Shown one piece after another: positions 8,126 through 17,945 of a stretch of 64,000 nt of DNA. Each line of letters starts with the position of its first letter. The first letter of the stretch is position 1. A program made the translations under genes and the position numbers. This stretch comes from UBA1181 sp045601045 (lineage in GTDB: Bacteria; Bacteroidota; Bacteroidia; Bacteroidales; Paludibacteraceae). A model generated the notes under the pieces. The model did no database searches and was not told where the DNA came from. It saw nothing but the letters and a program-made list of their open reading frames with translations. The stretch covers positions 1-64,000 of the forward strand of contig JAZRZA010000032.1 of assembly GCA_045601045.1 (NCBI GenBank). The letters are read 5' to 3'.

Positions 8126-11100
8126 CTAGTGTCCATCATCCATTGGGGAGACGGAATCATCAGGCGGAAGCGCCAGATTAAACGGAGAGGCTACCGTAGG
8201 ACTCTCCTTCTTTTTGCTCTTACGTTGAGCCTCCAACTGCTTGATATACCTACCAATATCATTCAATGAGATAAGTTCATGCGGCTCCACCGGCAAGGCC
8301 TCTCTTTGCGGAACGGCTTCATCTTCCATCTCAGCTTCGGAAGACAAAGAATCCGTCAGCGCGTTTGAGGCAGTCGCGGCACCAAACAACATATCGTCCA
8401 AGACATCATGGAGACTATCCTTCGCCGCATCCTCCATAGTCAGCTCATTGGTCAAGATATTCAAACTATCCTGGATACGTTGCAAGCTATCCTGCTCCAT
8501 CTTCTGGCGAAGTATTTGATTCAAAGAATCAGCCAAATGTTTCTCCTGCAGCTGCAAAGAGTCGGGTTGAATCAAGAGTGAATCGAATTGGGAAGCGTCC
8601 AACTCCTCGATCACCTTACGTCTATTAGAGGTATAGAACTTGATGTCTCCCAACGAGCCACCTCCCTCCGGATTGATTTTTGTAGGCTTAATCTTGGAGA
8701 TGATCTTTCCTTGACGACGGTTGTGATACTTAATCTTGATCTCACCTGTCGCCAAATACTCCAGGTTCAAATCCGTAATGACCGAATCCAAATACTCTAC
8801 AACTGGATAGTTAGGCAACATGACGCCAATGGAATCCGCAATCTTATTGAAATCCGTATGTCTGTACTTGGAATGGCCGACAAGGCGCATCACATAACGC
8901 GCCACCAAACGAGTGGAGTCGCCCAAATCATAGAACTTCTTCTTATGGAAATATCGATGATCAAAATAGTGCAAGAAGAAGTCGTACTCGTACCTAAACT
9001 CAAACTTATCCCTCACATAATAAACGTCATTCAGATAACGGCAATTTGGAATCTTGATTTTACGAAGAATGATATCACCCTTCTTATTTTTATTACGCTC
9101 CAAATCCTTGATGTCACGGACGTTCTGTAACTCCTCCTCCAATTCGGCAATCTGTTGTTGAAGCAAAACCGAGTCAATCATAGAGGTTACCAACTCAGGT
9201 TCCTCCTCCTCATCCACCGCGAACGAATCGATATTTGCCATATAGGTGGAATCCAATTCGCCACTCGCCAATGCGAACGAGTTCTCATCATCCATCTCCT
9301 CCTCTGGGGTCACCTCCTCCTTCTTCTTCGGTTCAAGTCGCTCACGCACATCGCTCTTCAAATCGGAGTTATCACGTTTACCGGTCGCGATATCGAAGTC
9401 GCCATCCGCCACCAACATAGAGTCCTTTGATTTTTGCTCTTGAAGCATCCGTTTCTTTTCCTGGATTTTCTTCAGAGCCTTCTGTTGCTTCTTGGTCAAA
9501 GCGGCTGCCTCATCCTGCGCATCCTCCTTGGCGAATCGTTCCAAGTCGGCGTTCTCTTGTTGCGCCAATTTCGCGGAGTCACGAGCCATTTCCTGACGCA
9601 TCTTTTCACGCATCTTCTCCTCTTTACGCTTCGCCTTATCTTCAACATCGTATTTCTTCGCCTTGGCGGCCACAATCTTCTTGGCGAGTTTCATCGTCTC
9701 TTTCTCAATCTTCGCCCTTTGTGCCTCCAACTCCTTCTTTTTCTTCTCCTCCAACTGATTCTCCTTGGCCAATCGCTCCTGTTCAGCTGCCAATTCGGCT
9801 TGTTTCGCTTGGAACTCTTTCAGCTTCTCCTCATCCATGGCCAAGTCACTGTTCTCCGCTTCACGGGACGCTTGCTGACGAGCGATTTGCTCCTCCATCA
9901 TCGCCCTCTTCCTTTCGCGAATCTCCTCTGCACGTTCTTTCTCCTGTTGCTTGCGTTCCAACTCCTTTTGACGTTGAGCCTGGCGCATTTCAATCTGTTT
10001 CTGCTTCTCCTCCAAACGCTTCTGTTTCATACGATCCGCCAACGCCTTCTCCTTATTCTTGGTCAACTCCTCACGTGCCTTCTCTCGTTCACGCATCTGT
10101 TGCAAGAACTGACGTTTACGCATCTCCTCTTCTTTCTGCTTCTGCTTTTTCTCGATGGCCAATTGTCTAGCCTTCTCCTTGGCAGCCTTTTGCTTTTCGC
10201 GTTGAATGCGTTGTTTCTCCTGCATCTGAACCTTACGTTCACGTTGCTTCTCCAAACGCTCGCTCTGAAGTTCCTTCTGCTTGTTTACCCAATCAGCGTG
10301 CTCTTGACGTTTTTGTTGGGCGATCTCCTGTCGTTTACGGACATCTTCCTGACGTTTTGCGGCCTGCTCCTCCATACGCTTCTGCAACTCCTGCTTACGG
10401 AGTTCCTGCGCCATACGAGCCTTCTCGCGTTCCTCTTGTTGTTTTTGGATACGTTGTTGGCGCGCCTCGTAAGCCTGTTGTGCCTCGTTGGCACGAGCCT
10501 CCTCACGACGTTGTCTATCCAATTCCTGTTGTCTACGTATCTCGTCTTGCTGCTGTTTGTGTTGCTCCCACATTTCGCGTTCGTTCGCCTTTTGTTGTTG
10601 CTCACGCAGACGTTGCGCCTCACGTGTCTCACGCTGCTTGGCGATGACCGCCTCATACTCCTTTTGGCGACGATCGTTCTCCGCCTTCTCCCTTTGACGG
10701 GCAGCCTCAATCTCCGCCTTCTTCTTATTCCAAAGATCGGTGTATTTCTGCTTCATCTCATTCTCGTGGCGAATACGCATTTCACGAGCCTGACGCTCCA
10801 ACTCCACAGCGGCCAAGTAATCGGCCAATCTGCTCTCACGGTCATCCACAGCTTGCTGTTGGGATTGGTTCATCTCCTCCTTCTTTTTCTGCCACTGCTC
10901 CAACTGCTGCTGTCTCCGTTCCGCCTCTTTCTGCTTTTGGAGTTCACGTTGCAACTTCTCCCTCTCGGAAGCGGCCACATATTGCTGCTGACGTTTCTCG
11001 GCGGCTGCCTCATCACGTTTACGGATAGCATCCAATTCCTTCTGCTTCTCGGCCCAACGCTCCTTATCAAGGCGTTTCATCTCAGCCTCACGACGCAAAC

Positions 11101-11482
11101 GAAGTTCCCTTGCTTGTCTCTCTTGCTCGACAATCTGCTCATACTCCTTGAGTTTCCTTGCCTCTGCCGCTTTCTCCTCCGCCTTACGGGCATCCACTTG
11201 CGCCTTTACCTTCTTCCATTCCTCCTTCTGGCGTTCCTTCTCATCAAGTTCCTGTTGGCGCTTCGCCTCACGTTCCGCCTTTGCCTGCTCATTAACCGCC
11301 CTAGCCTGTTCTAATCGGAGTTCACGTTCACGCAACTCCTGCTGACGCTTCGCCTCGCGCTCCTCTTTCAATCTCTCCGCACGGGCACGCTGCTCCTCTC
11401 GGATACGGTCAGCATCTGTTTGAGCGAACACAGCGGTCGCCAAAACAGTCCAAGTTAGTAATATGGTTAATAATCTCTTCAA
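8126..11482 (-). CDS. Large exported charged coiled-coil protein of unknown function
   Basis: 1118 residues. A signal peptide (MKRLLTILLTWTVLATAVFA) is followed by about 700 residues made almost only of E, K, R, Q and A with heptad character, built of irregular repeats such as RQRREEAR and KQQEEREKAR. This predicts a very long alpha-helical rod in the periplasm or on the surface. From about residue 800 the composition changes to a compact aromatic-rich segment (RYEYDFFLHYFDHRYFHKKK), then an LSDSL-rich acidic C-terminal part. I recognise no family. The opposite strand has a spurious 626-codon open frame caused by the codon bias. It has its own strong promoter. Automatic tools may misname such proteins TolA- or IF2-like because of composition. 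Confidence 0.85.
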   Translation of the reverse strand: MKRLLTILLTWTVLATAVFAQTDADRIREEQRARAERLKEEREAKRQQELRERELRLEQARAVNEQAKAEREAKRQQELDEKERQKEEWKKVKAQVDARKAEEKAAEARKLKEYEQIVEQERQARELRLRREAEMKRLDKERWAEKQKELDAIRKRDEAAAEKRQQQYVAASEREKLQRELQKQKEAERRQQQLEQWQKKKEEMNQSQQQAVDDRESRLADYLAAVELERQAREMRIRHENEMKQKYTDLWNKKKAEIEAARQREKAENDRRQKEYEAVIAKQRETREAQRLREQQQKANEREMWEQHKQQQDEIRRQQELDRQRREEARANEAQQAYEARQQRIQKQQEEREKARMAQELRKQELQKRMEEQAAKRQEDVRKRQEIAQQKRQEHADWVNKQKELQSERLEKQRERKVQMQEKQRIQREKQKAAKEKARQLAIEKKQKQKEEEMRKRQFLQQMREREKAREELTKNKEKALADRMKQKRLEEKQKQIEMRQAQRQKELERKQQEKERAEEIRERKRAMMEEQIARQQASREAENSDLAMDEEKLKEFQAKQAELAAEQERLAKENQLEEKKKKELEAQRAKIEKETMKLAKKIVAAKAKKYDVEDKAKRKEEKMREKMRQEMARDSAKLAQQENADLERFAKEDAQDEAAALTKKQQKALKKIQEKKRMLQEQKSKDSMLVADGDFDIATGKRDNSDLKSDVRERLEPKKKEEVTPEEEMDDENSFALASGELDSTYMANIDSFAVDEEEEPELVTSMIDSVLLQQQIAELEEELQNVRDIKDLERNKNKKGDIILRKIKIPNCRYLNDVYYVRDKFEFRYEYDFFLHYFDHRYFHKKKFYDLGDSTRLVARYVMRLVGHSKYRHTDFNKIADSIGVMLPNYPVVEYLDSVITDLNLEYLATGEIKIKYHNRRQGKIISKIKPTKINPEGGGSLGDIKFYTSNRRKVIEELDASQFDSLLIQPDSLQLQEKHLADSLNQILRQKMEQDSLQRIQDSLNILTNELTMEDAAKDSLHDVLDDMLFGAATASNALTDSLSSEAEMEDEAVPQREALPVEPHELISLNDIGRYIKQLEAQRKSKKKESPTVASPFNLALPPDDSVSPMDDGH

Positions 11483-11544
11483 ATCAATATTTTTCTAGAC
11501 ACGATGTTTTACCGACGAAACGACAAAACACACTTGTGAACTTA

Positions 11545-11574
11545 CAAAGATATTAAAATAGAGTTGAATTTCAA
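11545..11574 (-). promoter_or_regulatory. Promoter of the coiled-coil protein gene
   Basis: On the - strand TTG (11572-11574), a 19-nt spacer and TATCTTTG (11545-11552) match the Bacteroidetes consensus; the ATG is about 60 nt downstream. Confidence 0.7.
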
Positions 11575-11609
11575 AAAAGAAAAGCACGACCAAAAAATTA
11601 GTCGTGCTT
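11575..11609 (-). terminator. Terminator of the efflux operon
   Basis: On the - strand AAGCACGAC and GTCGTGCTT (arms at 11601-11609 and 11582-11590) form a 9-bp perfect stem followed by TTTCTTTTTTG. Confidence 0.85.
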
Positions 11610-11862
11610 ACTTAGGTCCATACCAAGACGTGACGGATGAAAAATCGCTTCGCAGAGAGATGTCATCCACACATTAGGCGTGTAATTATGTGACGATATA
11701 CCAATGTGCTATCACTTCGTCATAGGATGGGCCATCATTGGAAAAACAACATTCCATGGGAGTAGGAAACTGCAATAACCCACCTCCCTTTATCAGTGGG
11801 GATTACACGAAGCAATCCCCACAAGAAAAAAGTAGTTATATGTCTAAAATTCACGGTGAAGA
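11610..11862. other. Gene-free stretch with one perfect hairpin
   Basis: No convincing gene is seen here. A perfect 9-bp inverted repeat, GTGGGGATT (11796-11804) and AATCCCCAC (11814-11822), lies between the PII-like gene and the terminator. It has no T-run on either side, so it may be an RNA-stability hairpin at the 3' end of the operon mRNA or a protein site. Confidence 0.4.
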
Positions 11863-12156
11863 CTATACCGTCTGTTCGATGTTCCAAACGAAGGCGCGGA
11901 CACCCACCTCCTCGTTACGGAGATCCAACTTACGGACTGTGTCAAGCAACGTAGGCACTTGATCGTCTTCTACCACGGTCATCAATGCGGAGTTCATTTC
12001 AGGCCATGTGTGGGTTCCTCTACGAGGCTCTCCCGTCTTGGAGCCACGACCTTGAACTTGCTCGAAAAAGGTGAAGCCACGAATTCCAAGTCTATCCAAC
12101 ATATACTCCACACGCTCTGTGTTTGCTTGATTGAATACTATCATTACAGATTTCAT
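11863..12156 (-). CDS. PII-like (GlnB superfamily) small protein
   Basis: 97 residues with a ferredoxin-like, PII-type pattern: the start MKSVMIVFNQANTERVEYML resembles the first beta-alpha unit, and a C-terminal beta strand (VGVRAFVWNIEQ) resembles that of PII-like proteins. The glycine-rich central loop (QGRGSKTGEPRRGTHTWPEMNSAL) sits where GlnB has its T-loop. It is the last gene of the efflux operon, 12 nt after the RND pump gene, and directly precedes the terminator. It may sense a metabolite or metal and act on the pump or regulator; this is inference. It is not a classical GlnB, since it lacks the uridylylation Tyr motif. Confidence 0.7.
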   Translation of the reverse strand: MKSVMIVFNQANTERVEYMLDRLGIRGFTFFEQVQGRGSKTGEPRRGTHTWPEMNSALMTVVEDDQVPTLLDTVRKLDLRNEEVGVRAFVWNIEQTV

Positions 12157-12168
12157 ACTTCAACTTTT

Positions 12169-15100
12169 TTAATTGTTATTACTCTTTGACTCAGATTGAC
12201 TGACACCAACGGGTTGATCATCCGTCTTGATATCCATGAAGATGAACTGAGCACGTGTCTCAGCCTCTTTGTCTCGCTCACCATGCTTTGACATGATACC
12301 ATAAAGAACTGGCACCACAATCAAAGTGACCAATGTGGAGACAAGCAAACCTCCAATCACGACGATACCCATTGGTACCCACATCTCAGATCCGTCGGAA
12401 GTGGCCAAAGCCATCGGCAACATACCCAAGATAGTCGTCGCAGCGGTCATCAATACTGGACGAAGACGGGATTGACCTGAAATAGCGATCGCCTCGTTCA
12501 ACTCATGTCCACGGTCACGCATCAAGTTGATGTAATCCACTAGCACGATACCATTCTTCACCACAATACCGACCAACATGATACAACCCAACGCACCAAT
12601 CATATCCAAAGAGGTATTGGTAATCAACAATGCCCAAATCACACCTGAGAAGGCGAACGGAACGGCCATCATAATGATAAACGGCTTTGCGAAAGACTCG
12701 AATTGGGACGCCATCACCACATAAACTAAGATCACGATAATCAAGAGCAACAATCCCATATCTTGGAACGACTCTTGTTGATCCTCGAAGGCACCACCCA
12801 ATACAACGGAGATATCAGCTGGTTTATCCAACTCCGGCAAAACACGCTCGATCTCAGCGGCCAACTCACCCAAAGAGGTCTCGAACGGAGTCACCTCCAC
12901 CTTCAAGTAACGTTGACGACTCTTTCTTTCAATCTCAGGTGGACCCCAATACTCCTCAATCTTGGCAATTTCACTTAATTTCACCCTTCCGGTTTGGGTT
13001 GGTATACTCAAATCCTCCACATCCGAAATAGAGTTACGGTTGACCTCTTTCAAACGCACCAAGATATTATACTCATCACCATCTTCCTTCAAAAATCCGC
13101 AAGACATTCCACTAGTACGGTTGCGAACCAACGAAGCGACAGATGAGGAAGAGAGTCCATGACGAGCAGCCTTCTCCTTATCGACGGTGATCTTCAACTC
13201 CGGACGATCATCGTCACGGCTGATATCCACGTTACGGGCTGTAGGAATCTTCTCCTCGATGATTTGCTTTACAGCCTTCGCATAGGTACTGGTAGCGTCA
13301 AAATCATATCCATAAATCTCAACATCCACCGTACTTTGTCCACCCATACCACCATTGGAAGAGATAGCCACCTTGAAATCCTGCACCTCCGGATAAGAGG
13401 CAATCTCCGCACGAAGCACCTCAGAAATCTCCCAGATGGTACGCTTACGGGTATATTTCTTATCCGCATTGAAACGCATTTGGATCGTATTATTTCTCGT
13501 AGAGGCAAAGAGGGCGGAAATTCCGGCATCCTCGTTGGCTCCACATGTGGTAGAGATATTCTTGGTCTCAGGAACCAACTCCATGAAACGCTTCTCCAAC
13601 ATACGGGCGAACTTAGCGGTCTCCTCCACGCGAGTACCTTGCAACAACTCAACGTCGATCGTCAAACGACCATTATCAGGCACCGCCATAAAGTCGGTAC
13701 CAATCATACCCGACATAGCAGGAACCAAAGAGATGGCAAAGAAGCCGACAACACCCAACATGGTAAGTTTCTTGTGGCCCAAACACCAGCGGAGCCCATT
13801 TGCGTAAACGGCATCCAACTTATCCAAGAACTTCACTACCGTGTTCTCATAAGAGAACTTCTTCGCGTCTTTTTTCTCGACAACTAGATGGCCATTGGCA
13901 TCCACCTGCACCTTATTCGCCTTCAGAATCTTGGAGCAAAGCATTGGCACCAAAGAGATAGCCACAGCAGTAGAAGTACAACATACGATGGTCACAATCC
14001 ATCCCAACTCCTTAAACATAATACCCGCAATACCTGGCAACATGGTGAGCGGCACAAACACCGCGCAAATCACCAATGTCGTGGCAATTACAGATACCCA
14101 CACCTCATTGGTCGCATAAATGGAGGCCTCACGAGGACTGGATCCACGCTCTATATGGTTCGTAATGTTCTCCAAGACCACAATGGCGTCATCCACCACC
14201 ATACCGACCGCAATGGACAATGAACAGAGAGAAATGATGTTCAAAGAACTGTCCACAAACAATAGGTACAAGAAGGCCACCAACAAAGAGATCGGAATGG
14301 TCAATCCGATGATGACGCTGGCACGCCACTTACCCAAGAAGAAGAGCACCACCAAAACCACAAAGAATACGGCGTACATAACGGCCTCCTGCAAAGAGTC
14401 GATCGCACTGACAATCTCTGTGGAAGAGTCGTAAATCTCCTTAAACTTAACGTCAGTCGGAAGGGAAGATTGGATCTTATCCAACTCTTTGTGAATATCA
14501 CGGCAAATCTGCACAGTGTTGGCACCCGTCTGCTTGGAGATGATCAAACGTACAGCCTCTTGGCCATTCATCTTCTCATCCAAAGAGAGGTCCTTAATAG
14601 TATCGCGGACAATGGCGACATCCTTCACACGAATCTGCTTACCATCAGCGCTAGTGGCAACCACGATATCTGCGATTTCAGAACTCTCGACATATTCACT
14701 ACGAACTTGCAAAGCATACTGTTCCTTTTCCATCTTGATGTTTCCACAAGACAAGTTCAAGTTGTTGCTTGCCACCGCATTTCCGACAGTTTCCAAAGTG
14801 ATGCTATACGCATCCAATTGCTTTTGGTCGATCTCCACATAAACATATCGGTCAGGCTCTCCTGACATGGTAACGTTACCCACACCCTCCACACGGTTCA
14901 ATTGAGGGATGACGATATCGTTCATGATCTTCTCCAAACCAGGATAACTCTCCTTCGCCTGTACGGCGAACTGGATTATCGGCATAGAGGAACTGTTGAA
15001 TTTGATGATCAACGGATTGGAACATCCGCTTGGCAAATTATCCTTGGTCATATCGACGTACGACCGGATATCGTTCACCACCTCATCCAACTCCTCACCC

Positions 15101-15390
15101 CACTCAAACTCCAAAGCCACCAAAGAGAGGTTATCCTTAGAGGTGGAGGTCAACTCATCCAATCCATCCACAGAGTTCAAACTGTTCTCCAAATACTTTG
15201 TCACATTGGTCTCCACCTCACTGGCGTTGGCACCAGGATAAGCGGTCATGACAGCGATAAACGGAGGCTCGATCTCCGGGAATTGGTCGATAGGCAGCTT
15301 GATATAAGCAAAGACACCCATCAACATGACGGCCACGAACACCAAGATGGAGGTGACCGGTTTGTTAATCGCGGTTTTATAAATACTCAT
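12169..15390 (-). CDS. Efflux RND transporter permease subunit (HAE1/AcrB-like)
   Basis: Inner-membrane proton-driven pump of a tripartite exporter. The 1073 residues have the usual RND layout: TM1, a large periplasmic loop, TM2-6, a second loop and TM8-12. The proton-relay acidic pair is present in TM4 (GMVVDDAIVVLENI), and the PxxxPxE motif near the N-terminus (LPIDQFPEIEPPF) is the HAE1 sort. GSEMWVPMGIVVIGG and TLIVVPVLY mark the last helices. Drug, bile salt or detergent export is the general family role; the substrate is unknown. It lies between the adaptor gene and the PII-like gene. Confidence 0.96.
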   Translation of the reverse strand: MSIYKTAINKPVTSILVFVAVMLMGVFAYIKLPIDQFPEIEPPFIAVMTAYPGANASEVETNVTKYLENSLNSVDGLDELTSTSKDNLSLVALEFEWGEELDEVVNDIRSYVDMTKDNLPSGCSNPLIIKFNSSSMPIIQFAVQAKESYPGLEKIMNDIVIPQLNRVEGVGNVTMSGEPDRYVYVEIDQKQLDAYSITLETVGNAVASNNLNLSCGNIKMEKEQYALQVRSEYVESSEIADIVVATSADGKQIRVKDVAIVRDTIKDLSLDEKMNGQEAVRLIISKQTGANTVQICRDIHKELDKIQSSLPTDVKFKEIYDSSTEIVSAIDSLQEAVMYAVFFVVLVVLFFLGKWRASVIIGLTIPISLLVAFLYLLFVDSSLNIISLCSLSIAVGMVVDDAIVVLENITNHIERGSSPREASIYATNEVWVSVIATTLVICAVFVPLTMLPGIAGIMFKELGWIVTIVCCTSTAVAISLVPMLCSKILKANKVQVDANGHLVVEKKDAKKFSYENTVVKFLDKLDAVYANGLRWCLGHKKLTMLGVVGFFAISLVPAMSGMIGTDFMAVPDNGRLTIDVELLQGTRVEETAKFARMLEKRFMELVPETKNISTTCGANEDAGISALFASTRNNTIQMRFNADKKYTRKRTIWEISEVLRAEIASYPEVQDFKVAISSNGGMGGQSTVDVEIYGYDFDATSTYAKAVKQIIEEKIPTARNVDISRDDDRPELKITVDKEKAARHGLSSSSVASLVRNRTSGMSCGFLKEDGDEYNILVRLKEVNRNSISDVEDLSIPTQTGRVKLSEIAKIEEYWGPPEIERKSRQRYLKVEVTPFETSLGELAAEIERVLPELDKPADISVVLGGAFEDQQESFQDMGLLLLIIVILVYVVMASQFESFAKPFIIMMAVPFAFSGVIWALLITNTSLDMIGALGCIMLVGIVVKNGIVLVDYINLMRDRGHELNEAIAISGQSRLRPVLMTAATTILGMLPMALATSDGSEMWVPMGIVVIGGLLVSTLVTLIVVPVLYGIMSKHGERDKEAETRAQFIFMDIKTDDQPVGVSQSESKSNNN

Positions 15391-15420
15391 TGTTAATTTC
15401 CTTTTTAGAGCGTTCGATTA

Positions 15421-16560
15421 TTATTTCTTCATCTCAGCCTTGTTTACGGTATCAGCGATTGGCTCACTTGAAGCAGGTGCCTCAGCATTGGACTTAGCGG
15501 AAGCCTCCTCCTCGAAGTTTCCGTCCATGATCTCCATCTTGGCGCCATCCACCAAACGAGCTTGGCCTTGGGTTACCACCTCATCGCCATCAGCCACAAC
15601 ATCGCTGATCACCTCAACCATACGGTTGATACGTTGTCCCATCTCAACAGTGACACGCTTTGCGGAACCATTGTCGTTCAAGAACAAGTAACGCTCGTTT
15701 GAACCGGTCAACTTCATAACGGATTGATAAGGGACTGCCAAGATCTTAACCTTACCAACATTTACAGAGGTATGGATGTACATACCTGGACGCAACTTCA
15801 TGTTACCATTAGGCACCCTTACCTTACATTGGAAAGTGTGGGTAGCGGCATCGACGGTAGGATAGATGGTCTCAATCACCGCAGGGAACTTAGCATCAGG
15901 ATAGATGTCAGAGATGACATCCAACTTCATACCCACCTTTACATTAGGGAAATATGATTCTGGCAAGTTGACAATGGCCTTCAACATATTCACTTGAACC
16001 ACAGTCAAGATCGGACGAGCGCCATTGAACAACTCACCGCTTTCGTAGTTACGAGCGGAAACGATACCTGGGAAAGTAGCCTTAAAGAAGGTATTGTTCG
16101 ACAAGAACTCCACTTGCTCCTTGGCTTGGTCATAACCCAACTTTGTCTGGTCATAGATTTGTTGGGTAACGTTACCGCCAGCCAACAAAGCATCCATACG
16201 CTTCATCTCGTTCTCCAAGTTGGCCAACTGCAACTTTGCTTGCTTCAATTGAGTTTGATCCATACGAACCAACAACTCACCCGTAGCGACACGGTCGCCT
16301 ACATCCTTGAATCTCTTCTCGATGATACCAGTCAAAGAAGGAGAGACATTTTGAGTCTCATATCCCTCAAGTACTGCCGTACACTCGTGAATACGGTCAA
16401 TTGTTTGGGTTTGCACCTTCTCGACGCGTACCCGCTCGACCTTCTCCTCAACGACAGAGGCATCCGCCTTCTTATCGTCCTTCTTGCCACAACTTGTTGC
16501 AACGCCGGTGATAGCCATTACAGCCATCGCCAAACTTACCATTCTTACAACTTTCTTCAT
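15421..16560 (-). CDS. RND efflux periplasmic adaptor (membrane fusion) lipoprotein
   Basis: 379 residues with a lipoprotein signal (ITGVATSC, Cys at about 24) followed by a polar K/D linker. It has the biotin-lipoyl-like halves (GYETQNVSPSLTGIIEKRF; FPGIVSARNYESGELF), the coiled-coil hairpin between them (about 100-140), and the beta-barrel and membrane-proximal domains. It links the pump to the TolC-type channel. The C-terminal tail is Ala/Glu-rich and probably disordered. It is part of the TetR-TolC-MFP-RND-PII operon with gaps of about 30 nt. Confidence 0.95.
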   Translation of the reverse strand: MKKVVRMVSLAMAVMAITGVATSCGKKDDKKADASVVEEKVERVRVEKVQTQTIDRIHECTAVLEGYETQNVSPSLTGIIEKRFKDVGDRVATGELLVRMDQTQLKQAKLQLANLENEMKRMDALLAGGNVTQQIYDQTKLGYDQAKEQVEFLSNNTFFKATFPGIVSARNYESGELFNGARPILTVVQVNMLKAIVNLPESYFPNVKVGMKLDVISDIYPDAKFPAVIETIYPTVDAATHTFQCKVRVPNGNMKLRPGMYIHTSVNVGKVKILAVPYQSVMKLTGSNERYLFLNDNGSAKRVTVEMGQRINRMVEVISDVVADGDEVVTQGQARLVDGAKMEIMDGNFEEEASAKSNAEAPASSEPIADTVNKAEMKK

Positions 16561-16588
16561 TTGTATATCTATTTTAATTATTTACGGA

Positions 16589-17914
16589 TTATTTATTAAG
16601 CAACACCTTCAAATTGACATAAGCGGTAACCATATCCATCAAGGCGTTGATGTAAGTGTTTTGAGCATTCACCAACTCTGTGCTGGAAGTTGTCAACTGC
16701 ATACTGGAGATAGTACCATATTTGTACTTCTCGGAGTTGCTCTTGAATACACGTTGCATCACATCAATATTATTGCTTTGGATCTCGTGATTCTCATAAG
16801 CGGAGATCAAGTTGTAGCGCAACTGACTCTCTTGGATGCCCAATTGCAACTTGGCGTCCTCCAACTTATTTTGCTCCTTCTCATATTCGAGTTTCGCGCT
16901 TTTCACATCCGCCCAACGGCTTCCCGACGACCAAATAGGAACATTCAATTTAAGGCCAACCGTATTAGGTGGTGTCATATTCATCGTAGCCTCATCGGAG
17001 CAATACTTCTTCTTGTCCCAAGAATAAAACGCGGTCAAGGTAGGAACATACGCCATTTTATTAAGGGTCACCTGCTTCTTCGCCAACAAAGTGGAGGCGT
17101 TCTGCAATTGGTAGTCGTAGTTATTGTCGAGCACCATACCCTCCTCCATCATCGAAAGGATAGAGGCTGGATTCACAACGTCGGTCAACGACTGGGTCAA
17201 GTCAATCTCACAATCAGCGGAGGCTCCGATCAACATACGAATCGTATTGTACAACACCTCGATGTTACGCTTGGTGGTATTCACGCCACTCTTGATGGAG
17301 GCCACCTGCACGGAGATTTGATCAGCCGCATTTTGCTCAGCCGCACCCACGCGAACCGCATTCATCGTCATCTTATAGACGCTATCCAAATTGGCTACAT
17401 TCTTCTCCAATAACTTCACCATATTCTCCAAGGCGAGAATACTGATATACGAGGACTCAATGTTTGAGGTGATCACCTGCTCTGTCTTTCCGACCGCGAT
17501 CTGCGACATCTCCTTCGCCATTTTAGCCACTCTCGCGCCCACGATTTGTTGAGCGCCCACTGTCATAGAAGCGGAGATAGCGAAATCAAAGTAAGAAGGC
17601 ATCGCGATCTTCATACCCATCATATCCATCTCGTGGCCACACATATTCATATAATCTACACTACCGCTCACCTGTGGCAACATACTTGAAATCGCCTTCC
17701 AACGAGCCGCCTCGGCCTTCTTCACATCATACGAAGCATTTTGGATCGTGCGATTGTGTTCCAACGCATACTTTTTCGCCTCATCCAATGACAACGACAA
17801 CTTAGTGTCGTTCTGAGCGACCGCTGTTGAATCTGTCGCCTCAGCGAAAGTCGGCACCGCGAAAGTCAAAGAGAGCGCCAACAAAAATTCCGCTTTACTA
17901 ATTACAGTTTTCAT
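16589..17914 (-). CDS. TolC family outer membrane efflux protein
   Basis: Outer-membrane channel component of the tripartite pump. After a signal peptide (LLALSLTFAVPTFAEA) come two related halves of long amphipathic helices characteristic of outer-membrane efflux proteins (SLDEAKKYALEHNRTI; LKLNVPIWSSGSRWADVKSAKL). The frame extends upstream to 17980, overlapping the TetR gene, but the ATG at 17914 (MKTVISK) begins directly with the signal peptide and is preferred, giving 441 residues. Confidence 0.94.
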   Translation of the reverse strand: MKTVISKAEFLLALSLTFAVPTFAEATDSTAVAQNDTKLSLSLDEAKKYALEHNRTIQNASYDVKKAEAARWKAISSMLPQVSGSVDYMNMCGHEMDMMGMKIAMPSYFDFAISASMTVGAQQIVGARVAKMAKEMSQIAVGKTEQVITSNIESSYISILALENMVKLLEKNVANLDSVYKMTMNAVRVGAAEQNAADQISVQVASIKSGVNTTKRNIEVLYNTIRMLIGASADCEIDLTQSLTDVVNPASILSMMEEGMVLDNNYDYQLQNASTLLAKKQVTLNKMAYVPTLTAFYSWDKKKYCSDEATMNMTPPNTVGLKLNVPIWSSGSRWADVKSAKLEYEKEQNKLEDAKLQLGIQESQLRYNLISAYENHEIQSNNIDVMQRVFKSNSEKYKYGTISSMQLTTSSTELVNAQNTYINALMDMVTAYVNLKVLLNK

Positions 17915-17945
17915 ATCTATTTTATTAATTATTTTATTCAACCAT

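Noticed and set aside
9434..11314. 626-codon open frame on the + strand, Leu-rich
   Set aside because: Antisense shadow of the E/K/Q-rich coiled-coil gene; its composition simply mirrors GAG/AAG/CAA codons, and it has no start signal.
11738..11962. 74-codon ORF on the + strand
   Set aside because: Half of it is antisense to the PII-like gene; no promoter or family resemblance.
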